64,000 nucleotides of DNA. Source: Progne subis subis (lineage: Eukaryota > Chordata > Aves > Passeriformes > Hirundinidae). The DNA lies in the NCBI GenBank assembly GCA_022316685.1, contig JAKJHU010000054.1, positions 1,364,001-1,428,000 of the forward strand, in the 5' to 3' direction. Every line of letters begins with the position of its first letter. Position 1 is the stretch's first letter. The notes below the pieces were generated by a model that worked only from the letters and a program-made list of their open reading frames with translations, had not been told where the DNA came from and did not search any database. The translations under genes and the position numbers were made by a program. Shown one piece after another: positions 23,450 through 35,370 of this stretch.

Positions 23450-23960
23450 TATTGTACTGGGGGGACTGGTTTGACTGGCTGTTACTGGGGTGACTGGGGT
23501 CCCCTGTATAGGGCTGCTGCTGTGAGTGGCCCCGCTGTTACTGGCGGGGAGCTGGATGTGAATGGATTTCTTTTTGGGGGGGGACTGGGATGACCGGAGC
23601 CCCCTGTTCACTGGGAGGTCTGGTGTGAGTGGACATCCTGTTAGTGCAGGTTATTGGGATGTTTAGAGATCCTTCTTATTGAAGGGCTCGCGGAGGACTG
23701 GGATGACCCCTGTTAGCTGGGGAGTGTGCTGTGCCTGTCCCCCTGTAATCTGGGGGGGACAGAGCTCCCTGTTACCTGGGCAGTCTGATGTGTGTGGTCC
23801 CCTGTTATCTGGTAGGAGTTCGATGACCAGAGCCTGTCTTTTTTGGGAATGTCCGGTGATGCTGGGCACCCTGGTACTGAGGAGCCTGGGGCTGGCATGA
23901 GTGCCCCCTGTTATTTGGAGGTACCCCTATCATGCTGGTCACCCCAGGGTGGGCAGCCTG
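23450..23960 (+). repeat. Degenerate tandem repeat downstream of the POR CpG island
   Basis: The phrase 'cctgttaNctggg' recurs at least eight times (near 23480, 23523, 23603, 23635, 23709, 23742, 23770, 23801, 23908), separated by roughly 30-100 bp of related tgactgggg sequence. It is a decayed minisatellite in the first POR intron. Confidence 0.65.
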
Positions 23961-26900
23961 GGAGTGGGATGATCCCTGCCCTGCCTTGCTTCCACAGCAC
24001 TCAAGGGTTGCTCAGACTTAACCCCATCCCAGCTGGTTAAAAGCCTTTAACGAGCTTAATTTTCTGGCATTTCCCTGCAGAACGTTATTCCCAGCATTTA
24101 ATTGACACCTTTGCTGCAGGCTGGGCTGTTTCGCTGTTGCTCCATCTATTTGACTTTATAAACTGCTGGGGTGTGGGAAGGCTGTTTACTCCTGACTTTT
24201 CCTGATGGAGTTTCTTGTAAGAGTGAAATTACTCACCTAGGGAGTTTGCTTGTCAAAGGAAATAGTGGGAACCTCCTCGTTTTGGGAATATTGAGGCTGG
24301 AGGGGGTGAAGGTACCTGGATGATGGTGTTGGGAGTTAGTCATCAGCGTGGAATTGGTTCTTGGGGAGTTGTCTTTGTTGCAGGAGTAAGCACTGCTGGT
24401 ATGGCTTGGAGCGTGCTTTGTTGTGCCAGTGCTTAGACTTTGGCTTAGCTTTTGGAGTGTGAGAGGAAATGGGAATGCTTAGTGGAATGTGTACAGAGAA
24501 GAGGGATCACTGAGGCTCTCTGATGTGAGTCTGGAAAAGTGAAATGGGTTTGTGCTTTTATAGCTCTTTTTAAGAAGTAGAAATGGCTGAGAAGCTGTAA
24601 AAGTGCAAGGAAGAAGGAGTCAGGTCTCTGTTTCTGAGTTGTGGAAGTGAATCAGTGATAGCGTTGGTGGGGACATCCCCTCCACAACAGAGCTCTACAC
24701 TTTGTGTGGGCTGTCGTGAGGAGCTGTGGGGTTTCATAATTTTTATTTTGGCTTAGTGGGGTGCAGTGATGCACACATCCCTTTTGCTGGATAGAAGGGA
24801 ATGGGCTTTCTTCCAATATTTGTGTAATTCTCTGAGAAATCCCGAGGAGCCGTTGCACACACGCAAAGCAGCTTGCTGATTAATCTGCTGCAAAGGAGGA
24901 AATCGGTGTTTTGTCATTTTTTTTTGTCTGGGAGGGCTGCTGAGCCAGACCCTTCCTGGAAAACCCAGCATTGTCTCAGTGCAGGTTTTTCTTGGGCTGG
25001 CTGTCAGCACTGAAGCAGGGTGTGCATGGCTTGGAGTTTGTCTTAGTTTTGGACATGGATGTGATGGTGCACGAGAGCTGTATTTGCAAAACAAGGAGCA
25101 GGGAGGATACAGAGCCACAGGAAGAAACTCCAGTTGAGTGCTTTCTTTTAATCTTCGAGTGTGAAAGCCTTGGAGAGTGAGTGAGGTGAAGAGTGGGCAG
25201 GAAGGAGGGCGTAGTGTCACAAATCTGGCTTAACCCCCCGTTAATTAGGCCTGCTCTAATTGTGACAGGGATGAGCCTTTTGCTTGTCATCACTTCACAG
25301 TTACCTCCTGTTCAGTCAGCAATTTCTGTGTTTGTGCCTTCTGCATCTTCTGTTTTGTTTCTTGCAGAGCAGCTGGAGGAGCTCGACAGAGCCATACAAC
25401 CAAAACTCTTTGACCTGTCTCAAGGGAGACTTTCCCTGCTGCCCGCCACTCTCCGTGCTGGAGCTCACAGGCCCCACCAGCTCTTGTTTGCAGACCCTTA
25501 GGTGCAAGGTAACTCCTTTGTTTTGAGTGTCACAGGTTGTGGAGCATCTCTGGGTGCGGTTGTGTTTGGGGAGGGTGGTTGGCAGTGGGTGCTGGGAGTG
25601 GTGGTTTCTTTACCTGCAGCAAAAGCAAAAGTCTGGATCTGTCTGTCTGAAATCCGGTTTGGTCTTTGCTCTCTCCTTTGCCTGTTGTGATACAGCAAAG
25701 TTTGTGTTTGCTCAGTTCTGAAGGACTGGGGAAAAGACTTCCCTGCTCAGGTCTGTGCTTCTGCCATCTCCTCCCCTGGTATAAAAGAAAACCATCTGCA
25801 GTTACCTCTGTGGCCACTGAACTTTGTTCTGTTTCATGATGTCGACTCTCCTGCCTCTAAAAACACAATTCGTAGAACTTGCATCATTTGCTTTCCCAAC
25901 GTGATCGTTTGATCCCGGTGATGAGATTACTTTGTACATGCTCTTGTGCAGACTGAGTCACCAGCCCTGCAGTGACAGGTGCACCTCTGCCAAGATTGCT
26001 TTTATACAGGCTTTGAAATTTCATAGGTCAGAACAGTTTATTACAGCTGCTTATTATCTCTTGCTGTTTATCCCTGAATGAACATTTGAAATTAATTGCG
26101 TGCTGCTAGCACCCATGGAATCCAGAGAGACCAGGAGCCATCTCTGGTGGCTTCTGGAGGGCCACAAGTCCAAAGAGTGCCTGAGTTTGACCCATGGTGG
26201 CAGATTATTTTTACTTAGTAATCAGCCAGAACCATGCCTCCTGTCACTCCTTTGCAAGGAACGGAGGTACTGACTTATTTGTTTACCTTCCTTTCTTGCT
26301 GTGTGGAGTAGGAGATGGCGAGGTTTGGAGTTAGAGATGGGTTGGATTTTTCTCCTGGGTGAAATCTGGCTCTGGCAGTGCATGGGAAGTCTGCTGCGAA
26401 GGTTTAGCAACCAGCCTGGGGAGTTCTGGCTTTGTGGTGCTGGCAAATACACTGCATCTTGCTGCGTGCTTGTTTGTGAAACACATCAACTGACTCTTTC
26501 ACGGGTCATTGCTGCATCTCCTCTCTAACTCCAAGCTTTGGAGGAGCAAGTTGATAAAACACCTGCAAGGATTGTGCAAGTCCTGGTTGTGTAACAGGAC
26601 TCAGTGCACAACTGCTGGAGGTGAGAGGAGGAGCTCCTTTTACAAAGGAACAAAAAACCCCTGTGTCAAGTGTCTTCTCTTTGTGTTGATTGTACTGGGG
26701 AGTTGGAGAGCTGTGGTTTTTGCAGCTTGGGACCAGCCTTTCAGCCTGTGAGCCGGCTGATGTCCCGTGACCTGTGTCATGTTTTGGGTGTGGAATTGTT
26801 CTGAGGTCTGCTGTGGCTGTGTGTGATTGCAAGGGGCTGGGCTGGGAAGTCGTCTGTATTTCCCAAATCATTTCAAAAAGGTGAAGTCCAGGTCAGATTG

Positions 26901-29900
26901 CTGACCCATGGCAGGCAGGGAGGTTTTATATGGTGGTTGCACACTGTCCTGATAGGGCAGCCAGAGCAGGACAGCTCTGCTGCTGACTTTCCAAGAGATG
27001 CAGGGATCATGCAGTAACACCTCCTACAGCAGTGTTGGAGATGGGCTTGTAATGCCTGAAAAGCTCTTTCATTCTCCGAAGAAACTGGGCTTATAAATAC
27101 AAAATGTCCTGGCTTCTTACAACTAGTGCTTGGTTCTCTTGAAATAAATAAATAAGTCCCCAAAACACACTGTTCCTATGAAAAGTCTTGACAATTCTGA
27201 AAACTTTGCATGATCTGTTTAACCCTGCACTTCTGGTGCTCTTTCAGCTGTTTGTTGCAAAGGAAGCCTCTCAAAAAAGACTAGTGTGGGAGGGTTTTAC
27301 TGTTCAAACTTTTCCTGGTGGAAGAGGTCAAAGTCTCTGGCTACTGACCCCATCCACAGGGCTCCTTTCCCAGTGTTGGCTGAAGGCAGAGCCACAGCCC
27401 TCCACAAACCCTCCACAAACTCAGGCTCAGGGTGAACAAACAGCCTGTGGGGAGGAGAGGAACTTCCAGCTGTGGCTGTGGCAGTGCAGGGTACAGCACT
27501 TGCAGAAGGGGCTGCTGAAAAAACGTCATTTTCCCTGTTGATCTGAGAAAAACATCTTCAGCAGCACCTGAACCATGCACAGTCCACGCCTGGCCGGGTT
27601 ACTCCTGAGGTTTTGCAGCCCTCTGAGCAATTGTTTGCCTGAGAGGTGCCCCTGGAGTTGGCAATAGAGTGGGTTAAAACTCCTGCAGGTTTGTCCCTGC
27701 TCCTGAATTTTGGTCCTGGCAAGACCCCTGTTCCTCTTCTCAGCACAGTGCTCTGGATTTGTCCCTTGCTGGGGGGGAGGCTGGAGAGCAGTGCTGGTTC
27801 ACAGGGGGTCAGTTACCTGCCATTCTCAGGTTTTGTTTATCCTGTAACCCTGAACTCCTGTTTTTCTCTGCTGCCTCACATTAATCTCTGAAGAAAGCTG
27901 TCCAAGTGCCTAAGCTGGGGAGATCCCCCATGTTTAAAGGTGCAGAGTCAGGCTTTTATCTGGTGAAAGGAAGTGTGCAAGTTCAGTAATTCTAGCTTGC
28001 TTTAAGGCAGCTTGGCAAGTTTGAATTCATTTTTGTGTCGGATAATGCCTTAAATCCTTTGGTTCAGTGCACTGGGCTGACTGCACAGTCCCACCTGAGC
28101 ATAGCACAGATTTCCTTTCTGCCTCAGTAAAACAATTCTTGTTCTCTTCCTTGCTTTTGCAGCTGCTCTGCTGTCCTTGAATAAGACCCAGGGGCCAGAA
28201 AACATGCAAGTGTGACACAGTGGAGGCTCAAATATGTAGTATTTCAAGATCCAGACTGACTGATGCACTCTCCATGCCTGTCCTGTGCCTAAAATAGAAG
28301 TTTTGCTGATGTCTGAACCAGTGTGTCAGGGTCTGGGTAGAAAAGACCTTTCACAGTGAGAGTAACTTTTGTTCCACAGAAAAAAACCCAACAGCTTTTG
28401 TGTTCCTCTCCCTGCTTGAAGTGCTGCTACAGCCAAGTCCTCCATTTGGATTGGGATTTCTGAGCCAGTGGAAGTGTGCAGAAGCACTTCCCTGGTTTTG
28501 TGTGAGCTTTGGCTACTTTCTACCCTTCTTTATTCAGCTGGTCACTGGAAAGTTGAGGGAAAAATGTGGGAAGAAAGTGATAGGGAAGCTCTAGATGTAG
28601 CAATCCTTCACACCAGGGTGTGTAGTCCAACGGAGGCTGAAGGGGCAAGGAAAGCCGTGAGGATTTTCACTGTGCCTTCCTTAATCACCTGTGTGATGAC
28701 TCCCACCCAAAGCAGGGAGCCTGTGCAGACAGGGCCGCTTGTCTGGCCAGATCAGCATCCTCTTGTTGATGGGAAATGCAATCTCCATGTGGCAGAGCTG
28801 TGGAGAAAAGGCTGATCCAAGGCAATTGTTAAACAACCTGGATCTGAGCGCCTGCTTCCGTGAACTGCTTTTGTTTTGGAAAGGATGGCTTCTCCTGCCA
28901 AGTCTCCTTTTACTAAAAAGGAAAGCCAAAAGAGCTTATTTGAGGCTGGCACAGGCTGATGTAAACAGAGTTTCTTAGTCTAAGCATTCTAAGAGGAATA
29001 AGACATCTGGTTTTCCCTGAGGGTCTCCTGGCCCAGTATCACACATTAGCGTGCAGGAAGTCTTGGCTGCAGTGGGGCTCAGAGGAGCCCAGGCACAGGA
29101 GCCTAGGGCAGGAATACAGCCCTGCTGCCTCTCCTCCTTCCTCCTGGCCTTGTGTCTGCAGGGCTCCTCTTCCTACAGCCATCAGTGACCTTCCTGATGT
29201 CATTAGTGGGTGAGAGGAGAAAGCCCTTGGCTGCTCACAAGACCGCATTCCTGTTTGTGGGCGCGTCTCCTCCTTCTCCTGCACTGCTGCTGCTCTGAGG
29301 AGTGAGGGGTCTCAGTGCAGCTTCCTTTTGGTGCTGCCATCTCCACGAACTTTGCAGACCTGTGAGAGGCCTGTCCACTGTTTGCTTTTTTTCCTCCCAG
29401 ATGTTTGAGTTGTTTAATTTCTGTTTACAGTCTTCCTGTTTCGCCATTGTATCTAAAGCTCAGGCTGCAGGTCAGTGCTGTACAAAGAGCTGGGGTTTTC
29501 ACTTGGCTTGGTTGCACGTTGTTTATGTGTCTGTTGTGAGGTTGAATTTTGGGGCTGTGCCATGATGCTGCTGGAAAAAAATTGGTCTCTGATTTAAAAC
29601 TGGGCTTTCTAAAGGCTTCTTCTCAAGGCTGATCGTGCCCCTAATCTGTGTTGTGCCATGGTCAGCATGAGAGAAAGGGCAATCCCTGGGGCAGACAAGG
29701 TGGGAAGTCTGGTCACGCACACCTGTCCCTGCCTTGGGAATTCAGGGTGGTCCTTCCTGGTCAGAAAGAGATGTCTGGCAGATCTGGTGGCAATGGTGAC
29801 ATCCCCTACACAGAGCTCCCAACAACAGAAATCATGACAGCTGCACTTCCTCTCTGCTCCCAGCACCATGCCTGTGCTGAGTCAGGGCCAGGAGGGTCAT

Positions 29901-32900
29901 TGTCACGTGGCTGCAGGGAGCACGAGTGCTCTGTCCCCTGCCCTGTGTGGCTGTGCAGGGCTTTCACTGGGAGTCTGAACCTGAGAAGGTCGGTCTGAAG
30001 GAGCTTTTGGAGTGTGTGCTGCTGTTGTATTTGCTGTTAGACTCGCATGGATTCCTGTTTATGAGAATCCGGAGAACAGTCCTTTGGTGAGTGTTGCTGG
30101 ATGGGTTGGGTGGGATGGTGGAGAGGGAACGGGTGCTCCAGAGCTCGAGTTGGCACCGTGGTGAGAGAATGAGGGGATCTCCTTGCTGCAGGGCTGGTTT
30201 GGCTCCAGACCACCACCTGCTGCCCCTGCTGGTGTTCAGCTGAGCCAATCTGGACCTTGCTGCGGGCTGGGATGGTTTCTGTGCCTGCACCCTGCTGAGC
30301 TCCCTTTGAATGGAGCCTGGCACCGGTGCCAGCGTCGGGCAGAGGGTGACTGGTGGCATTGCATGTTTGTCACGCAATTCCTCTTTGATTCTGTCACCGC
30401 CGATCCTTTTCCTGCACGTATTGCAGAACAGAGGTTCCACCTGCAGCTCCTGTGCTTATCTGCAGCTGTCCAAAGGGCGCTGATGCTTGGGAACACCCTG
30501 GGTGTTTTGGTAGCTCAGGGGCAGCTCTGGGGGTGCAGCCCCTGTGCCAGCCGTGCCTGCAGGGTGTGTGGGGATTGTGGAGATCCCTCTCTGGTGTGTT
30601 GGGCTGGAATCAGGGGCTCCTTGGTGCTACAGATGGTGCTGGGGATCCATTATCAGAGGTGGGAGCAGTAAGCAGCCTCGGGCTGTGCTTGCTCAGCGGT
30701 TTTCCTTCTCCTTCCCCTCTCGGAGAGGCTGACTCTGCAGGTCAGGGTGTGCTGATGCTGGCACAGGGCACAGAACTTGGTCACTCATTTTTGGGACAAG
30801 AGTCACAGGCTGCAGTCCTGGTCTGGGACTGGGAAGTCCAACTGAGGTACTTGAAACTCATCACAGGTATTACATTAAAAAATAAAAAAAAAAAAGCTGC
30901 TTCAATCTTGAGAGACAACTTCCTGCCCACGCTGCCAATTTAGCTTCATAGCCAAGGCTTTTGGTCACTAGGAGATGCCAAAATGTGACTTCCAGAAGGG
31001 GAAACCTCCCAGCCACATTTTGTGATTGTGGTGCTGTGTCCCAGGGTGCTTTTGGGAGCATCTGATGCACCATCTCCTGATGCAAGGAAGGAGAATAAAT
31101 CTCTTCAGGTTGCTGACCACTTGGCCTTCATCACTCCTGTCTTGTTTGCTGTAATACTGTTTATATATATATTTAAGTATTTTTAACCCTGTGACCTTAG
31201 AGCACCTTTAGTCTGTTTGGATATCATGGGGAATTTGAGGATGCCTGACACTGAGAGTACTTCCAATCCTTTTTTTTCCAAGGGGTGCATGAGAATGAGG
31301 AATAGATTTCATTTAATGTGAGGATGAGGTACATCTGTTTGCTAGCACGGAGATGTACAGAGAAGGTCCCTGATGATTTGAGTTATTGTGAGCTGCCATG
31401 CATCAAGCAAATTCTCATACTCAGGGGCTGAAAAGCTGTGCTAAAACACAGCATTGCTTGATTGCAATCTTTCAAAATGTTGTGACTTTTCTGTGCGATG
31501 TAAATGCTCACATCTTGCTGAGACTGATGGCTTTGCTGTGTGCACAAGCAGGGATCCAGGAACTGGAGCCACCATTAAAAAAAGCCCCAGGGATGTGGAC
31601 ATCTTGTCTTACCTTGATTGAAGATGCAATAAACACTGTGGATAAAATGACCACCCTTGAAACTGTTGTCAGGGAAAGTTTTACTTCTGCATCATAAATT
31701 TCCTTTTCCTTTTATAAAACTCAGTTTGATTCTACCAAGGCCCTTCCAGAGACTGCAGGATTCCCAGGATAGCTAAATCTCAAGTAAGAGTCAGGTTTCT
31801 TTTCACTGGAAGTTAATAAAGGACATGTAATTGGAAATGAGTTGCTGTGAACTTCTGTAAAATAATTCTTACAGCCAGCTAGGTGAGACTGAGATAAATT
31901 GAGGAAGGATCTTCCTGTGCTGATCAATAGTTCATGAGTTACAACAACCCTTTAAAAAAGATAAATGAGGCCTAATTTCACATCCTTTGCCTTTCTCTTG
32001 CTATATCTAAGTAAACCTTTTTCTGGGGGTAGGGATGGTGAAGGGAAAGCAAAAAGTAGAATCTGTAGCTGGTGTGTAAGGCTTGAACAACCGAATGTGC
32101 AGGACCAGAGAGAGCCCAGCATCAAAATGAAAGCAGCTCTTGTGCCTTGTTCCATCACTAGGCCATGACCATCAGGTTTTTCTCCCAGGGTTAGAGGCCG
32201 GTGTGGAAACTTTCTGCTGTGGAGGTTGTGAATGAAGAGGGGAGAGCAAACCAGGCTCTGCTCCACACACCAGAGCCATGAACCCATGGAATGCTCCCTT
32301 CCCTGGCTGTGGGCAGTGAGTGGGTGGCCTGGCTGCAGCTGCAGAGTTCCCCTTTGAAGCCCTGGAGAGCTGCAGCGTGGTCAAGGCAAGGAGATAGCAC
32401 AGCTTCCACCCCCACATCCACCCCGGCAGCATTCCTGGGAGCTGCCTCCCTGAGGATGCCTCTCTCCAAGGTAGCACTGCCTGGGACAGCAGACCACCTC
32501 TGGAGGCTTGAGAAAGCCAAACCCCTCTGCTCTGGGAGCTGAAGCTCTGCTGCTTTGAGCACAGTGGTGGATTTTGGCTGGCAACAAAGGCCTCACCTGG
32601 CTGAGGAGAGCACAGGCTCATTCTTGCCCCATTCTTTGCTCACCCAGGGCAGCTCATGAATATCCACATCTGAGCTCTCTGGAGCTGGGAATTGCTGTGG
32701 TGCTGCTCACCACAGGTAGTGTCTGGTTTGGAACTCTCCTCCACGTGCAGTTGGTGACAAGGGAGGCTGCTGTCCGCTGTGCAAGGAGCCTTTCCCAGGC
32801 TGGGTTTGGTGCTCAGAAGAGAAAGAGCTGCAGCTCCTTCCCCAAACCAGCTCAACGTGGTCTCCATTAGCCTTGTTTTTACTCATGGCTTCCTCTGAGC

Positions 32901-35177
32901 AAACGTTTGTCATTGCCTTGTGTGCCTTGGGGTTTTCATGGAAAGTGAGTGAAAGACAGACTGTTCTGAGGATAGTTATACTGACATGGCCATCACTGCC
33001 CTGTATGAGGGGAATTGCCCACCCTTGGGCTATGAAACTGCTACTGAAAAACCAACCCACCTTGCAGAGTTGGAGATATTTACTCCTGCCTGTGTCTGGG
33101 CGCTGATTCCTCCATCTCTTTGCAGAGTTGGGCTGTGCTGTGTGCATGCTGCAGTTGAGGCTCCCTAGGAGTCATGGAGCACTGGCCCTCAGGGCTTCCT
33201 TTGCCCTGAGATGTAATAAGCATTTCAAGTGATGAGTGAGATGGCAAGAACCAAAACTCTGTGAAATGAAAGGTTGCCTGGCAGGTTTTGGCTGAGATTG
33301 GCTGAAATTCCTAGTAGGTTGGGTAGAGGAGAGAGCTTGAAAGTTAAAATTTCTGAGCTTTCATCAGGAATAAAAGCAATAAACCAACAACATTTTTCCC
33401 CCACCAGCACGTTCCCCTGGTGGTGGTTGCCAGACCAGCTCCTCGGTGGTTTACTGGAACCAGATAAGGAGGAGGAGAGGGATCCTCCTGGGAGCTTTGC
33501 CTTTTTGGCAACTAAGCCCCACTTGTGGAGGCTTTAACTAACAGTTTAGTCTACAGTTGTACAGGAGTAAGTAACATCCAGCTCTTGCTTGGCTCCAAGA
33601 TCCAGGGATGGAAAGCCTGTTTGCAAGGAGAGAGGACAGGGTGACCTGTCTGATGGAGAGGAATGTGCAACTTGCCTGTCTGCAGTCACATCACTCTTGT
33701 TTTTCTTCCAGCACCCTGCCTTGGGTGGGAACCTAACGGGGAGCTTTGCAGTGGTGTTTTAGTGCCCTTTGTAATGCAGTTACTTGCCAAGTTCTCCACT
33801 GAATGAAACTTGATGTGTGGTTGAGCACTGAGTGGATTGCCAGAGTACCCACCCAGGGTCGCTGCCATGTGGCTGTGGACTTCTCCCTGTGCTCCAGAGG
33901 GTGTTTTTTATAGCTGCTGCCCTGTGGCACAGGGCTGTGTGTTGTCTGGAGCTCCACTTCCCTTGTGGGGGTAACAATAAGGGGTTGATCTTTGCTGAGG
34001 GTTGTACCTGGTCTCTCTTATTAGTGTTCTCTAAGCATCACCTTCCATTTCCTTCCCAGCTCCTGAATGTATTAGCATAACCTTCAACTTCAGTCACTTT
34101 TCTTTCTCAGCTGTGGCACGTATCCTTTCTCTCCACCACCACGGCTCTGAGTCACTTTTCTGGGTGCAAGTTCAAATGTCCACGGTCTCTATGGTTGGCA
34201 GGATGCCCAAGTACAAGGAGAGAGTCACTTTGCCCTTACAAATCAAGTTTTGAGTTAATTATCTGTCTACTTGGACAGAGTGTGTCCTTGCACGTAGGGA
34301 AGATAATCTTGCCATCTGGATTAGGGTGGGAGGAGTTCAGAGTTTTGGCCCAGCAGTGGGAGGGAGGGATGGGTGGCTCCCCAAGGGAGGGACAGGGGCC
34401 ATGGGGCAGCTTGGGTGTTTGAGGGCTGGGTGTTCACCCTCGTGCTGCCACAGACTCTGGGTATGGTTGTGGGCAAGGCCCAAACTGCTTAAACTCTGCC
34501 TTGGTGGAAATGAGTAAATCAAGGAGATGGGAGTTAAACTGGGGAGATTATGGAGGGAACTGGGAAGCCAGAGGCCCAGGAGGAGATGGGTAGTAAATCC
34601 AATCTGCAGCGGAGTAAATGGGAAGTATTCCTAATTTGTGTTGTAACAGCCTGTTGGGGGGATGCTCACGGGAGCTGGTACCACAGTCCTGCTCTGGTTT
34701 GTCAGCGCAGCAGTGGGGCCAGGGCATCTTGTCACCTTGTGGGAAGAAAGGAGAAAGCCCCAGATCAGTGGGGTGACTGGAAGAGTGGGGTCATCCCCCA
34801 GTAACACCCCAGGGGCTCTGTGGTGAGTGCTTTAGTAAAGGCTGTCCTTGGGTCCCTGTTGGGTATTGCTGGGGTGTCAGCAGGAGCCGGGTTTGGCTCC
34901 TTGGCTGGGGCCTGGGGCTGCTCTGATGCTGCTGGCACAGGGAAAGCAGAAATACTTCAGATGGATCAGCATGGATCCAGCAGGAAGGGAAAAGCTTGGT
35001 GAGACGCCTTGGGGCACACAAGATCCTTGCAAAGCTGTGATGCGAGGCCTCTATCCAAAGAGTTGTTGGGCAGCCTTGTGCTCCTAAGACCAAGTGTAAA
35101 GCAAAAAGCATTTTCTGGGTGTCCTTTAATGCTGTCCCGTGTGGCTGCTGGTGCTCACTGTTTTTCCTTGCTCACAG
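23960..35177 (+). other. POR: POR first intron, about 11 kb
   Basis: No conserved coding frame on either strand. Apart from the exon candidate at 25368-25510 it contains AT-rich and simple stretches (aataaataaataa near 27143, A-tract near 30885). Assignment as POR intron rests on the inferred promoter at 23.1-23.4 kb. Confidence 0.45.
25368..25510 (+). other. Candidate alternative (untranslated) exon in POR intron 1
   Basis: A strong acceptor (tgtttcttgcag ending near 25367) is followed by about 143 bp of balanced sequence and a good donor (tgcaag/gtaact near 25510). One frame reads EQLEELDRAIQPKLFDLSQG and ends in a stop at 25499-25501. The segment looks more like an exon than its surroundings, but no family match was recognised. 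It could be an alternative 5' UTR exon of POR or chance. Confidence 0.25.
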
Positions 35178-35370
35178 TGCCTCTGCCTGCCATGGGGGAG
35201 CCCGGCATGGACCCGACCGTGTCTGCTGCCGACAGCACTGCACAGCAGGACTCTCTCTTCAGCATGATGGACGTCTTCCTCATCTCCCTCATCACTGGAC
35301 TTTTTACCTACTGGTTCTTCTTCCGCAAGAAAAAGGAGGAAGTGCCCGACCTCCCCAAAATGCAGTCAGT
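35178..35370 (+). CDS. POR: POR exon 2: start codon and membrane anchor
   Basis: The exon begins at a ctcacag acceptor, has 14 untranslated bases, then the ATG (35192). It encodes an acidic/polar lead, the hydrophobic helix VFLISLITGLFTYWFFF, and the RKKKEE stop-transfer cluster, ending in phase 2 (GT/gtaagt). Because the anchor is in its own exon before a 6-kb intron, skipping it would release a soluble catalytic domain. Confidence 0.95.
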
